IMG/VR virus record: IMGVR_UViG_3300013119_000328
Location: 1 to 55,098 of that record
Reading direction: 5' to 3' (one strand)
Origin: a virus
Length of the DNA: 55,098 nt
The notes under the pieces: model-generated
Told to the model about the DNA's origin: nothing
Database searches by the model: none
Seen by the model: only the letters and a program-made list of their open reading frames with translations
Shown here: positions 39,825-47,810 of the stretch, piece by piece
Layout: every line of letters begins with the position of its first letter
Position numbering within the stretch: position 1 is the first letter of the stretch
Program-made: the position numbers and the translations under genes

Positions 39825-40928
39825 TTAAATTCCCGCTAAGTGTGCCCAGCGGCTCTTTTGCGGTGTTGGTATTGTAGATGAAACCTCTTGGCGAGCACGG
39901 AGTCTCGCTGAAGAACTCTTTGTTACGGCTTCGGATAGTGACTTGTTGGCTTTAGCAACTTTCTCGCCGGTGCCCACTGTCCTCTGAAGTGTCTCATAGA
40001 TGGTCTTCGCTTCATCAACGGTTTGTGCGTTCTGGAGATGTTCTGCCATTTGCTTGCGCTGGCGCTCATTTAGGGAGCCGTTCTTCAGGACACGGTTGGT
40101 ATAGAATAGTCGTGCATTCGATAGGTTGATTTCTTGCAACCTCTCTTTTGCCTGCCCGAGCAGTTCTAGTAACTCTTTGTTTTTTGTTGCCGACTCTTTG
40201 AGTTGGGCTTGTAGGTTTGTGTTGAGGGTCTTGGCTTCCTCTAGCTCGGCGGGATCTTGTCCGTCGGCGGCTTGGGGGGCCTCTTCTTCCTCTTCTTCTA
40301 GTTCGATTTCGACCTCTTCGTCGCCCTCTTCCATCTCGGATAGGGCTTCGGCGGCGGCGTTAGGGACGTCGATGGCGAGCATCTCCTTGAAGAGTTGCTC
40401 TAGCTCCCCCTCATTGATCTCGATCTCGTCGTTCTCTAGTTCGTCCTTGTGGTTGATCTTCTCGTTGGTGCGGTTGGCAGCGATTTCGTCCTCGCTGAAC
40501 CCAGGGTCGAGAATCTGCTCTTCATCCTCAAGTTCGGGGATGCCTACTTCGTCGGCAATTGCCTCACGATCCATTACACCTTCTTCGCCGCCCTCTTCTG
40601 CTTCGGCAGCGGCGATGATGGCGTCTAGGTCGATAGTGACCACTTCGTCCTCGGCAGACTCATGACCTGCGGGGATGGCAGACATGACTGCGGCGTCCAT
40701 ACTGGGCTCTTCGGCAGACATCTCGTCTTCCATACCCGTCTCCATGTCCATCTCTCCTTCGAGACCTTCCTCATCATCCATCCCAAGCGGGTCTTCTTCT
40801 AGAAGACGCTGGACTGCCTCCTTTACTTCGGAAGCATAGCGCTCAATGACTTGACTTTCGGCGTTCTTGTTCGCTGCCTCACGGAGCGACTTGGCGTCGA
40901 TTATTGCTTGCTCTAGCATACTGGACAT
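39825..40928 (-). CDS. gp22: Prohead core scaffold protein, gp22-like
   Basis: A 367-aa, very acidic, helical protein that would form the core on which the capsid assembles. Residues 50-220 are rich in Glu and Asp (EIELEEEEEEAPQAADG); a coiled coil follows, with INLSNARLFYTNRVLKNGSL and NERQRKQMAEHLQNAQTVDE, a stretch conserved in gp22 homologues. It lies directly upstream of the capsid gene and would be degraded by the protease encoded at 43586-44176. Confidence 0.85.
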   Translation of the reverse strand: MSSMLEQAIIDAKSLREAANKNAESQVIERYASEVKEAVQRLLEEDPLGMDDEEGLEGEMDMETGMEDEMSAEEPSMDAAVMSAIPAGHESAEDEVVTIDLDAIIAAAEAEEGGEEGVMDREAIADEVGIPELEDEEQILDPGFSEDEIAANRTNEKINHKDELENDEIEINEGELEQLFKEMLAIDVPNAAAEALSEMEEGDEEVEIELEEEEEEAPQAADGQDPAELEEAKTLNTNLQAQLKESATKNKELLELLGQAKERLQEINLSNARLFYTNRVLKNGSLNERQRKQMAEHLQNAQTVDEAKTIYETLQRTVGTGEKVAKANKSLSEAVTKSSSARLRARQEVSSTIPTPQKSRWAHLAGI

Positions 40929-40975
40929 TTATGAGTTCCTCTCGGTTTATTAGTAGATACGCTAGGCGCATTACA

Positions 40976-41005
40976 CTAAATAGTTGTTCTGTTAGCGAAA
41001 CGACT
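40976..41005 (-). promoter_or_regulatory. Candidate late promoter for the scaffold-capsid genes
   Basis: AGTCGTTT (41005-40998), 14 nt, CTATTTAGT (40983-40975) on the minus strand, 47 nt before the scaffold start. It is nearly the same as the block before the sheath gene. Confidence 0.5.
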
Positions 41006-41013
41006 TTTAGTTG

Positions 41014-41400
41014 TTATGCCGTATCTAGACCTGCACCCGTGAGGGCATACATCTGGGAAGGCTCGATGTTCGTTAGTTCGGCTGAGAGGTCGAAGGCGCT
41101 GTCGGCTGCGGTCCCAGTGACAAACACCTCTTTGCACTTCACGTTGAATGTCATCCTTTCATTTGCTTCGAGTGTCACAAAGTGGAGCCCGGCGATGGCG
41201 TTACCCGTGTTGGCAAAATGGACCCTGACAGATGCAGTCTTCGCAGTCACAGTGACGGCACTACTGACATAAGGAAACTCGACCGTAATTGTTGTGCCGT
41301 CACCTATAGCAGAAGACCCAGTCATAAATGGTCGTCCTGAAACCTGGTAGGAACCGACGCTGCCGAGTCCCGCTTTGTAGTGTGAAAATGTATCAGCCAT
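41014..41400 (-). CDS. Small virion protein, conserved in marine T4-like phages
   Basis: A 128-aa beta-rich protein (HYKAGLGSVGSYQVSGRPFM, TITVEFPYVSSAVTVTAKTA, GLHFVTLEANERMTFNVKCK). Its location among head genes suggests a capsid decoration or accessory protein. The N-terminal GLGSVGSYQVSG motif recurs in marine T4-like phages. No enzymatic motif is present. Confidence 0.65.
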   Translation of the reverse strand: MADTFSHYKAGLGSVGSYQVSGRPFMTGSSAIGDGTTITVEFPYVSSAVTVTAKTASVRVHFANTGNAIAGLHFVTLEANERMTFNVKCKEVFVTGTAADSAFDLSAELTNIEPSQMYALTGAGLDTA

Positions 41401-41418
41401 TGCTGCTTCTCCTATTGG

Positions 41419-41709
41419 TTATCGTTTGCGAGGCTTTGGGAGCCCCCTGAAGTTAAGTAGTTCGTTGTTTTTGCGATTTACACGATCAATGACCCTTTGG
41501 CGCTCACGCTTCGCCTCTCGGCGGCGCTCTGATTTACCTCTGAAATACATTCTCTCTCGCACTTCGTCGAGCATCCCAACATTCCTAACCATACGACTAA
41601 ATCGCTTTACCAACAACTCACTGTCGCCGTCCTTGGTGTTGCGCAGCTCGATTATGCCGCTGATTTGTTGCTCGCCCTTTCGAGGTCTGCTGTAATTGTT
41701 GTTGCTCAT
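41419..41709 (-). CDS. rpsU: Ribosomal protein bS21 homologue
   Basis: A 96-aa, very basic protein. The core ELLVKRFSRMVRNVGMLDEV followed by RERMYFRGKSERRREAKRER matches bacterial bS21, which binds the small ribosomal subunit near the platform and helps mRNA initiation. Phage-encoded bS21 is known from pelagiphages and giant phages and may replace the host protein on ribosomes. It sits unexpectedly between two head genes. The N-terminal 25 residues are an extension relative to bacterial bS21. Confidence 0.85.
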   Translation of the reverse strand: MSNNNYSRPRKGEQQISGIIELRNTKDGDSELLVKRFSRMVRNVGMLDEVRERMYFRGKSERRREAKRERQRVIDRVNRKNNELLNFRGLPKPRKR

Positions 41710-41712
41710 TTG

Positions 41713-42096
41713 TTAGCCTTTCTTTAGCCTGTTTGAGATTGTTCCCCAGTTTCCTAAACCGGGCATGTTTGAAATATCGACGCCTGCGTCGCTTGCTCCA
41801 TCATCCAGGGGTGTTGTTCCCTCGAAGAGGTGGGCGTTTGGTAGTTTTGTTTTTGTTGCCGCATTAGCGTAGGGGTCTGGTTGGGATCCCATCATGGCTT
41901 GGCGGAGTTTGGCTCTGACAGCCTCTCTGTCGGATGCCTGCGCCTGTACTGCTGGGGCTTGGGACTCTGCGACGACACGAGTCGTTGCTCCTAAACCTTG
42001 GGCGACCTCGGTGACGATTGAGCGTAGTGCCCCTTCCTCGAAAATGACTTCCTTTACGCACTCCTTGATGAGTGACTTAAGTTCTGATTTCTTCAT
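41713..42096 (-). CDS. Conserved head-region protein, unknown
   Basis: A 127-aa protein starting MKKSELKSLIKECVKEVIFE, an amphipathic helical start seen in many small proteins of T4-like marine phages. The C-terminal half is Gly/Asp-rich (DDGASDAGVDISNMPGLGNW). ATG 42096 overlaps the stop of the homing endonuclease as ATGA. Function unknown. Confidence 0.65.
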   Translation of the reverse strand: MKKSELKSLIKECVKEVIFEEGALRSIVTEVAQGLGATTRVVAESQAPAVQAQASDREAVRAKLRQAMMGSQPDPYANAATKTKLPNAHLFEGTTPLDDGASDAGVDISNMPGLGNWGTISNRLKKG

Positions 42097-43586
42097 CCCG
42101 CCTCTTTCTCTTTGGGTGTGTTCTCTAACTCGTAATAGATGTTGCCACAGTTCCAAATCCTGTCGTAACCGTTCATCAACATGTTCTCTAATTCCGTCTT
42201 TGCGCCATCATAAATAGGCAACAACTTCTTTAAACGGCGCTTCATAAACTTTTGACGACTGTGGACCTGACGATAGTCCTTCGAAACATACTGGTATCCT
42301 ACTGCTGTTTCCCTGACACGAGAGAACCCTAGACGCTCATAAGTGCCGCCGCTAAAGGTTGCCTTGTCACAATAGGAAACCAACTTTCTAGATGTGGACC
42401 CTCGTAAATAGTGGACCAAAAGCCTCCGAGAGCCGCCGACTATCGTACACCCCGCCCTAGAACATAAACGAATCAACTCATCAGTATCTTCCTCAAACCT
42501 AGATGAACCAAAGGACGCCATCATTATCAACTCGCCGCAATACTCTAGTCCATAATGCTTAGATGCTGCCGCGAAACCCTGGAGGTGGTTAGAATCATAA
42601 AACTCTCTCGCTGTCGACGAGTTGGGACGCACCACACTGCACTCTCTGGCGGTCACCCTCTTCTCCACCTTGCCGAGCCTTGAAGCGATGATGTTCTTGA
42701 TGATGGCTTGCTTGTCACGCCAATCATGTTCCCACACATAAAGTACATCTATCCCCAAAGAGTTATAGTACTCTTGTTTCTGTTTGTGGTATTGTTTATC
42801 TTTGTTGCCGGCAAATTCAGAGTGCCAATAAGTTCCATTGAACTCTATCCCTAGGGACTCAGTCGGCAGGTAGATGTCTAGTTCATGCCCCCCGTCTCTA
42901 TGGTGGCGCTCGATCTCGAACCCCAAGGTTACAACATAGTCCGCAAGTTGCTGCTCGCCAAGAGAAGTACCCACGCGAGGTTTGCACCGACGACACTGGA
43001 TACATTCTGCTGCCTCTGATGTCTTGTTCAGAGATCTCTCGAAAGTCTCCTTACACTCCAGACATCTAAACTTGCCTTTCTGCAAGTTTATCGATAAGCT
43101 GTGGTCTGGTGACGAAATCAACTCAAGATTCTCACGTACACACAACGCCCGAAGCCTTGCTCCAAATAGTTTCCTGCTGCGATCAGCACGCAATGATGGA
43201 GAACTCATTGTGTTTTTGGCTCCATACCTCGAAACCATAGTTGCTGATGCTTTCTCTTGTACCTGTTTGTTCCCAAAAGGAGATTTTGAGCCGTATCGCT
43301 CTATGTTTGTTTCAGCAATCTTTTTGAGTACGGCAGGAGAGTGCATCTGGTGACGTACCCCATAGGTTTCTTCGAGTGTATCTCCTTTGCGCCGCTTTAC
43401 ACAACCCTTGTCCGGGCACCTACGACCAAGGTCAATCAGATTCTTCTTGTTGGTCCAAAAGAGTGTGCCACAAGTCACATGCTCTATCTCGAACTTGGTC
43501 CGATTATTTACATACTTAAAATCTGCTGCGAGCACATACTCTTCTGTTTCGTTTGTGAATTGACGGATTTGCTGCTCAGGCGACAT
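42093..43586 (-). CDS. Vsr/EDxHD-type homing endonuclease with repeat and zinc modules
   Basis: A 497-aa free-standing endonuclease of the same family as that at 36427-37920. N-terminal zinc-like motifs (TCGTLFWTNKKNLI with CPDKGC) and two RYG repeats (ETNIERYGSKSPFGNKQ; MVSRYGAKNTMSS) are DNA-binding modules. A second zinc cluster (CLECKETF, CIQCRRC) precedes the core LGEQQLADYVVTLGFE, HELDIYLPTESLGIEFNGTY and WHSE. The C-terminal part (VVRPNSSTAREFYDSNHLQG, IVGGSRRLLVHYL) matches the C-terminal domain of the other enzyme. ATG 43586 overlaps the protease stop (TGATG) and the end overlaps the next start (ATGA), so it is perfectly nested in the operon. Confidence 0.87.
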   Translation of the reverse strand: MSPEQQIRQFTNETEEYVLAADFKYVNNRTKFEIEHVTCGTLFWTNKKNLIDLGRRCPDKGCVKRRKGDTLEETYGVRHQMHSPAVLKKIAETNIERYGSKSPFGNKQVQEKASATMVSRYGAKNTMSSPSLRADRSRKLFGARLRALCVRENLELISSPDHSLSINLQKGKFRCLECKETFERSLNKTSEAAECIQCRRCKPRVGTSLGEQQLADYVVTLGFEIERHHRDGGHELDIYLPTESLGIEFNGTYWHSEFAGNKDKQYHKQKQEYYNSLGIDVLYVWEHDWRDKQAIIKNIIASRLGKVEKRVTARECSVVRPNSSTAREFYDSNHLQGFAAASKHYGLEYCGELIMMASFGSSRFEEDTDELIRLCSRAGCTIVGGSRRLLVHYLRGSTSRKLVSYCDKATFSGGTYERLGFSRVRETAVGYQYVSKDYRQVHSRQKFMKRRLKKLLPIYDGAKTELENMLMNGYDRIWNCGNIYYELENTPKEKEAG

Positions 43587-44176
43587 CAATCCTCCAAAAT
43601 GTCGTTTAGGGCTCGGTTGATTCGATCTGCTTTGGTGAGATTAGTTCTCACTTGGCTCTCGGCGACAAGGTAGGCTCCCGTGGTGCTTGGCTCACTCACC
43701 AAGTCAAAGCATAGTAGTTGGAAGTCATCTTCGACCATGGTTACTCCGTTGGCTTGGCGGGTACTTCCTAGACCACGACTGGATATGCCGAGTTGGACGC
43801 CACCCTGTACGAGGTTCTTGGCGATCTTGCCTGCGGGAGTGTCGAGGATCTTCATCTTGCCCATGACATCGTCGCCGTCCCACCACACTTCGGTTACGAG
43901 ATGGCTGGCGTTCTTGAGTTCCACTACTGAACTATCAGGGTGGTCTAGTTCGCCGATGGCTCGCCCCTCCTTGACTAGTTTCTCGTAGTTCTTCATCTCA
44001 CGCTCTAAAATAGGACGGGGGTAGATGCGACCGTTGCCGTTCTTGGCGTTGGCTGCTTGGATCTTGCCAGCTACGATGAGATGGGTACCCTCCTTGTTTC
44101 CAGCACGCTCTTCCTCCGTGAGGAGGCTGTCGCTGTAATCCAAATTCATAAACTCTTCTAATACATACTTTTTCAT
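43586..44176 (-). CDS. gp21: Prohead core protease, gp21-like
   Basis: A 196-aa serine protease that cleaves scaffold and capsid during head maturation. The catalytic His is in AIGELDHPDSS (about residue 94) and the Ser in GISSRGLGS (about 152), with GNGRIYPRPILEREMKNYEK before them, as in herpesvirus-like phage prohead proteases. It overlaps the homing endonuclease gene by one base. Confidence 0.9.
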   Translation of the reverse strand: MKKYVLEEFMNLDYSDSLLTEEERAGNKEGTHLIVAGKIQAANAKNGNGRIYPRPILEREMKNYEKLVKEGRAIGELDHPDSSVVELKNASHLVTEVWWDGDDVMGKMKILDTPAGKIAKNLVQGGVQLGISSRGLGSTRQANGVTMVEDDFQLLCFDLVSEPSTTGAYLVAESQVRTNLTKADRINRALNDILED

Positions 44177-44198
44177 TTTGTTTCCCGAAAGTAGTTAA

Positions 44199-44534
44199 CT
44201 ACCCTTGCAACAGCGTCTTACTCTTGGGAGCATCCACCGTTTTGTTGTTCTGTGTGTGTTCAATCCTAATTCCCTCGTCGCTTATTAGCATAGAAAGTGC
44301 ATAACTCGTGCCCGCCCCTAGTGCTCCCATCACGAAACAGTTAGCGGGCGAAACGCTGTAAGTAAATAGGTCTGTAAATGGGTTTAGGCACACCAGAAGT
44401 GCGCTTACCCAGAAGCCGACGCAAAGAGGGCAGTGGAAAAAATGGTGTTTGGGGCGAATAGGGTTGAAAATGCGACCATAGACGAGCATGGTGGTCAACC
44501 CATAAGAAGATAGAATAAAGTAGATGAGGTCCAT
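44199..44534 (-). CDS. Small membrane protein, conserved in T4-like marine phages
   Basis: A 111-aa protein with hydrophobic segments at about 1-20, 35-52 and 63-88 and the phrase HHFFHCPLCVGFWVSALLVC. The CPxC...GFW pattern recurs in small membrane proteins next to portal genes of marine T4-like phages. It probably sits in the inner membrane and may aid head assembly there. No known enzyme motif. Confidence 0.65.
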   Translation of the reverse strand: MDLIYFILSSYGLTTMLVYGRIFNPIRPKHHFFHCPLCVGFWVSALLVCLNPFTDLFTYSVSPANCFVMGALGAGTSYALSMLISDEGIRIEHTQNNKTVDAPKSKTLLQG

Positions 44535-45083
44535 CTAATAAACGTAGCCCCCGTAAACCATATTGCCGGTTGCGCGTTGCTTCTCTCGGACATCTTCCTC
44601 GTTCTCTATTTCGCCAAGTTCAGTGGACTCTTCGTCCCCAGGGTTGATAAAGCGATCTTCGGCGTTCTCCTCTATATCGTTTCCGAACTCACCCTCGACA
44701 TGGTACTTGTTGAAATACTTCTCAAGCTCAAGGAGGGCTACCTGTACGGGGCTGACCTCTTCACTCTCGCCTAGTTTCGCCTCATAAACTCCGTAAACGA
44801 AGCCTGCTTCCATCGGTCCGTCTATGAGTCCACGGCTGGACATCTCTGCGTAGAACTCCTTTTGCTTGTGATATACCTCCTCACCAACTCCTTGGTGTGG
44901 GACCATCATTATTTTGTTCTTTGCCGGAGAAATGACAATATCCATCATGTCGTGCTCCTGGATGATGATGTCGCCTGATAGGGACTTGTGAGCCCTGAGG
45001 CGGACTGTGGCTTGCGGAGGGGCAACTTCCTCTATGTCTGCACCACCTGCGGTGCCAGAGTTTATCGTGATCTTAATTGGCAT
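44535..45083 (-). CDS. Conserved head-region protein, unknown
   Basis: A 182-aa protein with a beta-rich N-terminus (MPIKITINSGTAGG, DIIIQEHDMMDIVISPAKNK) and a helical, acidic C-terminus (QVALLELEKYFNKYHVEGEF). Homologues lie between portal and protease genes in marine T4-like phages; function unknown. Its start overlaps the upstream gene by 11 nt. Confidence 0.65.
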   Translation of the reverse strand: MPIKITINSGTAGGADIEEVAPPQATVRLRAHKSLSGDIIIQEHDMMDIVISPAKNKIMMVPHQGVGEEVYHKQKEFYAEMSSRGLIDGPMEAGFVYGVYEAKLGESEEVSPVQVALLELEKYFNKYHVEGEFGNDIEENAEDRFINPGDEESTELGEIENEEDVREKQRATGNMVYGGYVY

Positions 45084-45900
45084 CGGCTTGGTACTCGCTT
45101 GCTAGTTTCTGAAGTTTCATTATCTTCTTGAGGTCTGACTCGTCCAACTCTCTCGTTGCGTACTCATTGATCAAGGCAAGGACATTATTGGTCGCTTGGG
45201 TCATCTCCTCATCCTCTTTCACTTCCGTCATCACAAGTGACTTCTCAACTGCGGACTTGATGCGACTCAACTCCTCGTTGAGGAATACCTTGAGAGCGGT
45301 GCCTCCGTCGGCATCTGCGGTGATGTAGTGAGATAAGAACTCTCTCTGCTCGTCCAGTAGTGATCCGTAGCGACTATTGAAGTTGTTCGCAAATGTCTTG
45401 ACAGTGAAGTCATCAACAGACTCCGCTGTCTCCTGTTTGGCTAGTTCGGTCGAGGTGAGGTCTTCGATTATCACCTGTTCCATCAAAACACGGCTCTTGA
45501 TGGAAGACTGCTGGTTCAACACAGATGCTATTGTTGCTAGGCTCCGATAGTTGGGGACATTGTTCGAGAAAACATAGCTCCCAAAACCCTTGTTGATTTT
45601 GTTGATAAGGTTACTCTGCTCTGCGAATAGGGTGTCCTTATCTATTTCGCCATGAACTCGACGCACCTCAACGATTAGGCGCTGGGCTGTCTCCCTGTCT
45701 AGGGTGCTTGATTCTGCTAGCGTAGAGTAGCATTCTAACTCCCGAGCAAGAGTAGTACCAGAGGCAAAGGACTCTTTGATGAGAGATGCCAGTGCTGCCT
45801 TGCGTTTTGACTTACCTTCTATTGCCGCACGAGTTAACTCACGGATGAGCGCCTCATAGACGAAGGCTGTGTTGCGCTTTTTATTGTGTTTCATCTTCAT
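45073..45900 (-). CDS. Conserved head-region protein, unknown
   Basis: A 275-aa, largely helical, basic-to-acidic protein starting MKMKHNKKRNTAFVYEALIR. It follows the portal gene with a TAATG overlap. The opening KHNKKRNTAFxYEAL is shared with proteins at the same place in other marine T4-like phages. It may be a head assembly or core protein. No domain is recognised. Confidence 0.65.
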   Translation of the reverse strand: MKMKHNKKRNTAFVYEALIRELTRAAIEGKSKRKAALASLIKESFASGTTLARELECYSTLAESSTLDRETAQRLIVEVRRVHGEIDKDTLFAEQSNLINKINKGFGSYVFSNNVPNYRSLATIASVLNQQSSIKSRVLMEQVIIEDLTSTELAKQETAESVDDFTVKTFANNFNSRYGSLLDEQREFLSHYITADADGGTALKVFLNEELSRIKSAVEKSLVMTEVKEDEEMTQATNNVLALINEYATRELDESDLKKIMKLQKLASEYQADAN

Positions 45901-47804
45901 TATTTGCTCCCCATTTGCTCGATCAATTTAGTGATGTCTCGCTTCGTTTCAAAAAGAAGCGCCTCATCCTTATTTAGTCGCTCGGATACGCCAGCGCCCA
46001 AACGAGACAAATCAGCCGCTCCTTTGAAGATGTTCCTCTTGGTACTTGATCCCATCTGCTGACCTGTTTGGGCTGCGTAACTTCGGCGTCTAGGACCCAT
46101 CCCGCTACGCTTGTCGTCTTTTGTTGGGTGGTATACTTTTCCTTTTGAGCCGGGTGTTAGATATCCTCCGTCATCTCTTTTGCCGGGCTCGGAGAGGAGA
46201 GGTCCGTCGTCTTCTACCTCTTCGTCGCCTCCGAGGGCATCACCGCCGAGGTCGTCGCCTCCGAAATCGGCGACGCCGCCAAAGTCATCTCCGCCGCCGA
46301 GGTCGCCCTCTTCGCCTTCGGTTGGCTCGTTGGCGTATTCTGCGACCGCTAATTCTGCTGACTTCTCGATGACTGCGTCGATCTTGGCGTCGCCATATCT
46401 CTCTTCGACTACCTTGGCGATCTCTTGCTCGTCTAGTTTGAAAATGTTCTCGTAAATCCAATGCTTCGAGAAGTAACCGTCGGTGGCGGCACCAGCGATG
46501 TCAAAGCGAGTGCGGAGATGCTCCAATTCCTGCAATTCGGCTATCTTGCTCGGGTTGTTGAGGGTCAGCTTGAAACTCAACAGGTCTGCGTCTCTGAATC
46601 CCAAAGTGTAGAGGTGGACGACGGTCATCTTCTCCAACTCGGCGATGACAACACGCTGGAGGCGCTGGATCGTTCTTGCGAAGCGAATGTCCTTCTGGGC
46701 TAAAGTTGTCTTGTCCTCTATTGTGTCTGATTGGGCTAAATATGCCTTCGGCACCTTGAGCGCCGAAAAGAGCTTGTCTCGGAGATACTCGACATCCTCG
46801 ATGGCGTTCGTGAGTTGTCCGGCGGCGAGAGTCTCAATCTTGGAAGATTGCCCTGCACGAGTGGGGATGTAATAGTCCTCGTCGATACTGAATGAGTTGT
46901 AGCGGAGATCTACTCGTCCCGAATCTGGATCGACAATCTGGTTGCGCTTCATCTGCGTCTTGACTTGCTCGATGTATTGCTCGACGTCGTTTGGTGGGAT
47001 GTTACCTACGTCGATGTAGAAAACTCGGCGCTCGGGGGCTCTTACCACTCGGTATGCCATCATGGCGTCTTCTACAAGAGTTAGTTGTCTCCAAATTCTT
47101 CTTGCCGGCTCCAAGACCGATGTCCCGTAGGGGACGTACTTATCATTGCCAAGGAGGCGGAAGTGGGCTAGTTGCCAGTTCTCGAAGGTGACGCCGTTTG
47201 AGTCTGCGCCGTTCCAGAAGTACTGGACATAGTTGGGATTGGTGGGGTCTTTGCCCTCAACTCGCTCAATCTCACGAGTAGGAAGAGGAATGACATTAGT
47301 GATGCCATGCTCGTCATCGATATCAAGATAAAGGAAGTAATCCCCGAACTTGCACATAGAGCGAGCCCAGCCAAATAGGTTTGCCTCGATATTCAAGACG
47401 TTGAATAACAAGGTGTTGATCACTTGCTTGATTTCTTGATTCTGGCAATCCACCTTGATCATTGGGCTCAATTCCGAGGAGGTTGTGATCTCATCGGCGT
47501 AAATGTCAAGCGCAGAAGCGATCTCGGGCGAATATTCCATCTGATCAAAATCAGAATAACGCTCGCCTCGCTCCATAAGGGCAAACTGGTGATTCTGGAT
47601 CTGCATGAAGGGGTTGTAGTGCTCCTTCTTCTTGAATTCACGACCCGTGTTTGACCTGAATGTATATTTGTCAACTGTTGATGCTCGTGGGGTCTTGATA
47701 GCCGATCGTCTGCGATCAGTTATCGGCCCACTGAACATTCTAGTGAGTCTCCTAAATAACGAAGAGTCACTGTTCCTTGGATTATTGCCGTCGTATGAAG
47801 CCAT
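45900..47804 (-). CDS. gp20: Portal protein, gp20-like
   Basis: A 634-aa protein that forms the dodecameric DNA entry vertex. Typical gp20 phrases: MEYSPEIASALDIYADEITT, TNVIPLPTREIERVEGKDPT, MMAYRVVRAPERRVFYIDVG and EDKTTLAQKDIRFARTIQRL. The C-terminal 130 residues add a Gly/Asp-rich linker (FGGVADFGGDDLGGDALGGD), longer than in T4. It lies directly before the terminase gene in genome order. Confidence 0.92.
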   Translation of the reverse strand: MASYDGNNPRNSDSSLFRRLTRMFSGPITDRRRSAIKTPRASTVDKYTFRSNTGREFKKKEHYNPFMQIQNHQFALMERGERYSDFDQMEYSPEIASALDIYADEITTSSELSPMIKVDCQNQEIKQVINTLLFNVLNIEANLFGWARSMCKFGDYFLYLDIDDEHGITNVIPLPTREIERVEGKDPTNPNYVQYFWNGADSNGVTFENWQLAHFRLLGNDKYVPYGTSVLEPARRIWRQLTLVEDAMMAYRVVRAPERRVFYIDVGNIPPNDVEQYIEQVKTQMKRNQIVDPDSGRVDLRYNSFSIDEDYYIPTRAGQSSKIETLAAGQLTNAIEDVEYLRDKLFSALKVPKAYLAQSDTIEDKTTLAQKDIRFARTIQRLQRVVIAELEKMTVVHLYTLGFRDADLLSFKLTLNNPSKIAELQELEHLRTRFDIAGAATDGYFSKHWIYENIFKLDEQEIAKVVEERYGDAKIDAVIEKSAELAVAEYANEPTEGEEGDLGGGDDFGGVADFGGDDLGGDALGGDEEVEDDGPLLSEPGKRDDGGYLTPGSKGKVYHPTKDDKRSGMGPRRRSYAAQTGQQMGSSTKRNIFKGAADLSRLGAGVSERLNKDEALLFETKRDITKLIEQMGSK

Positions 47805-47810
47805 CTTTTT

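Noticed and set aside
40126-40665. Long plus-strand open frame (179 codons) opposite the scaffold gene
   Set aside because: It is Ser-rich and mirrors the Glu/Asp-rich scaffold coding sequence; no ribosome site or recognisable domain.
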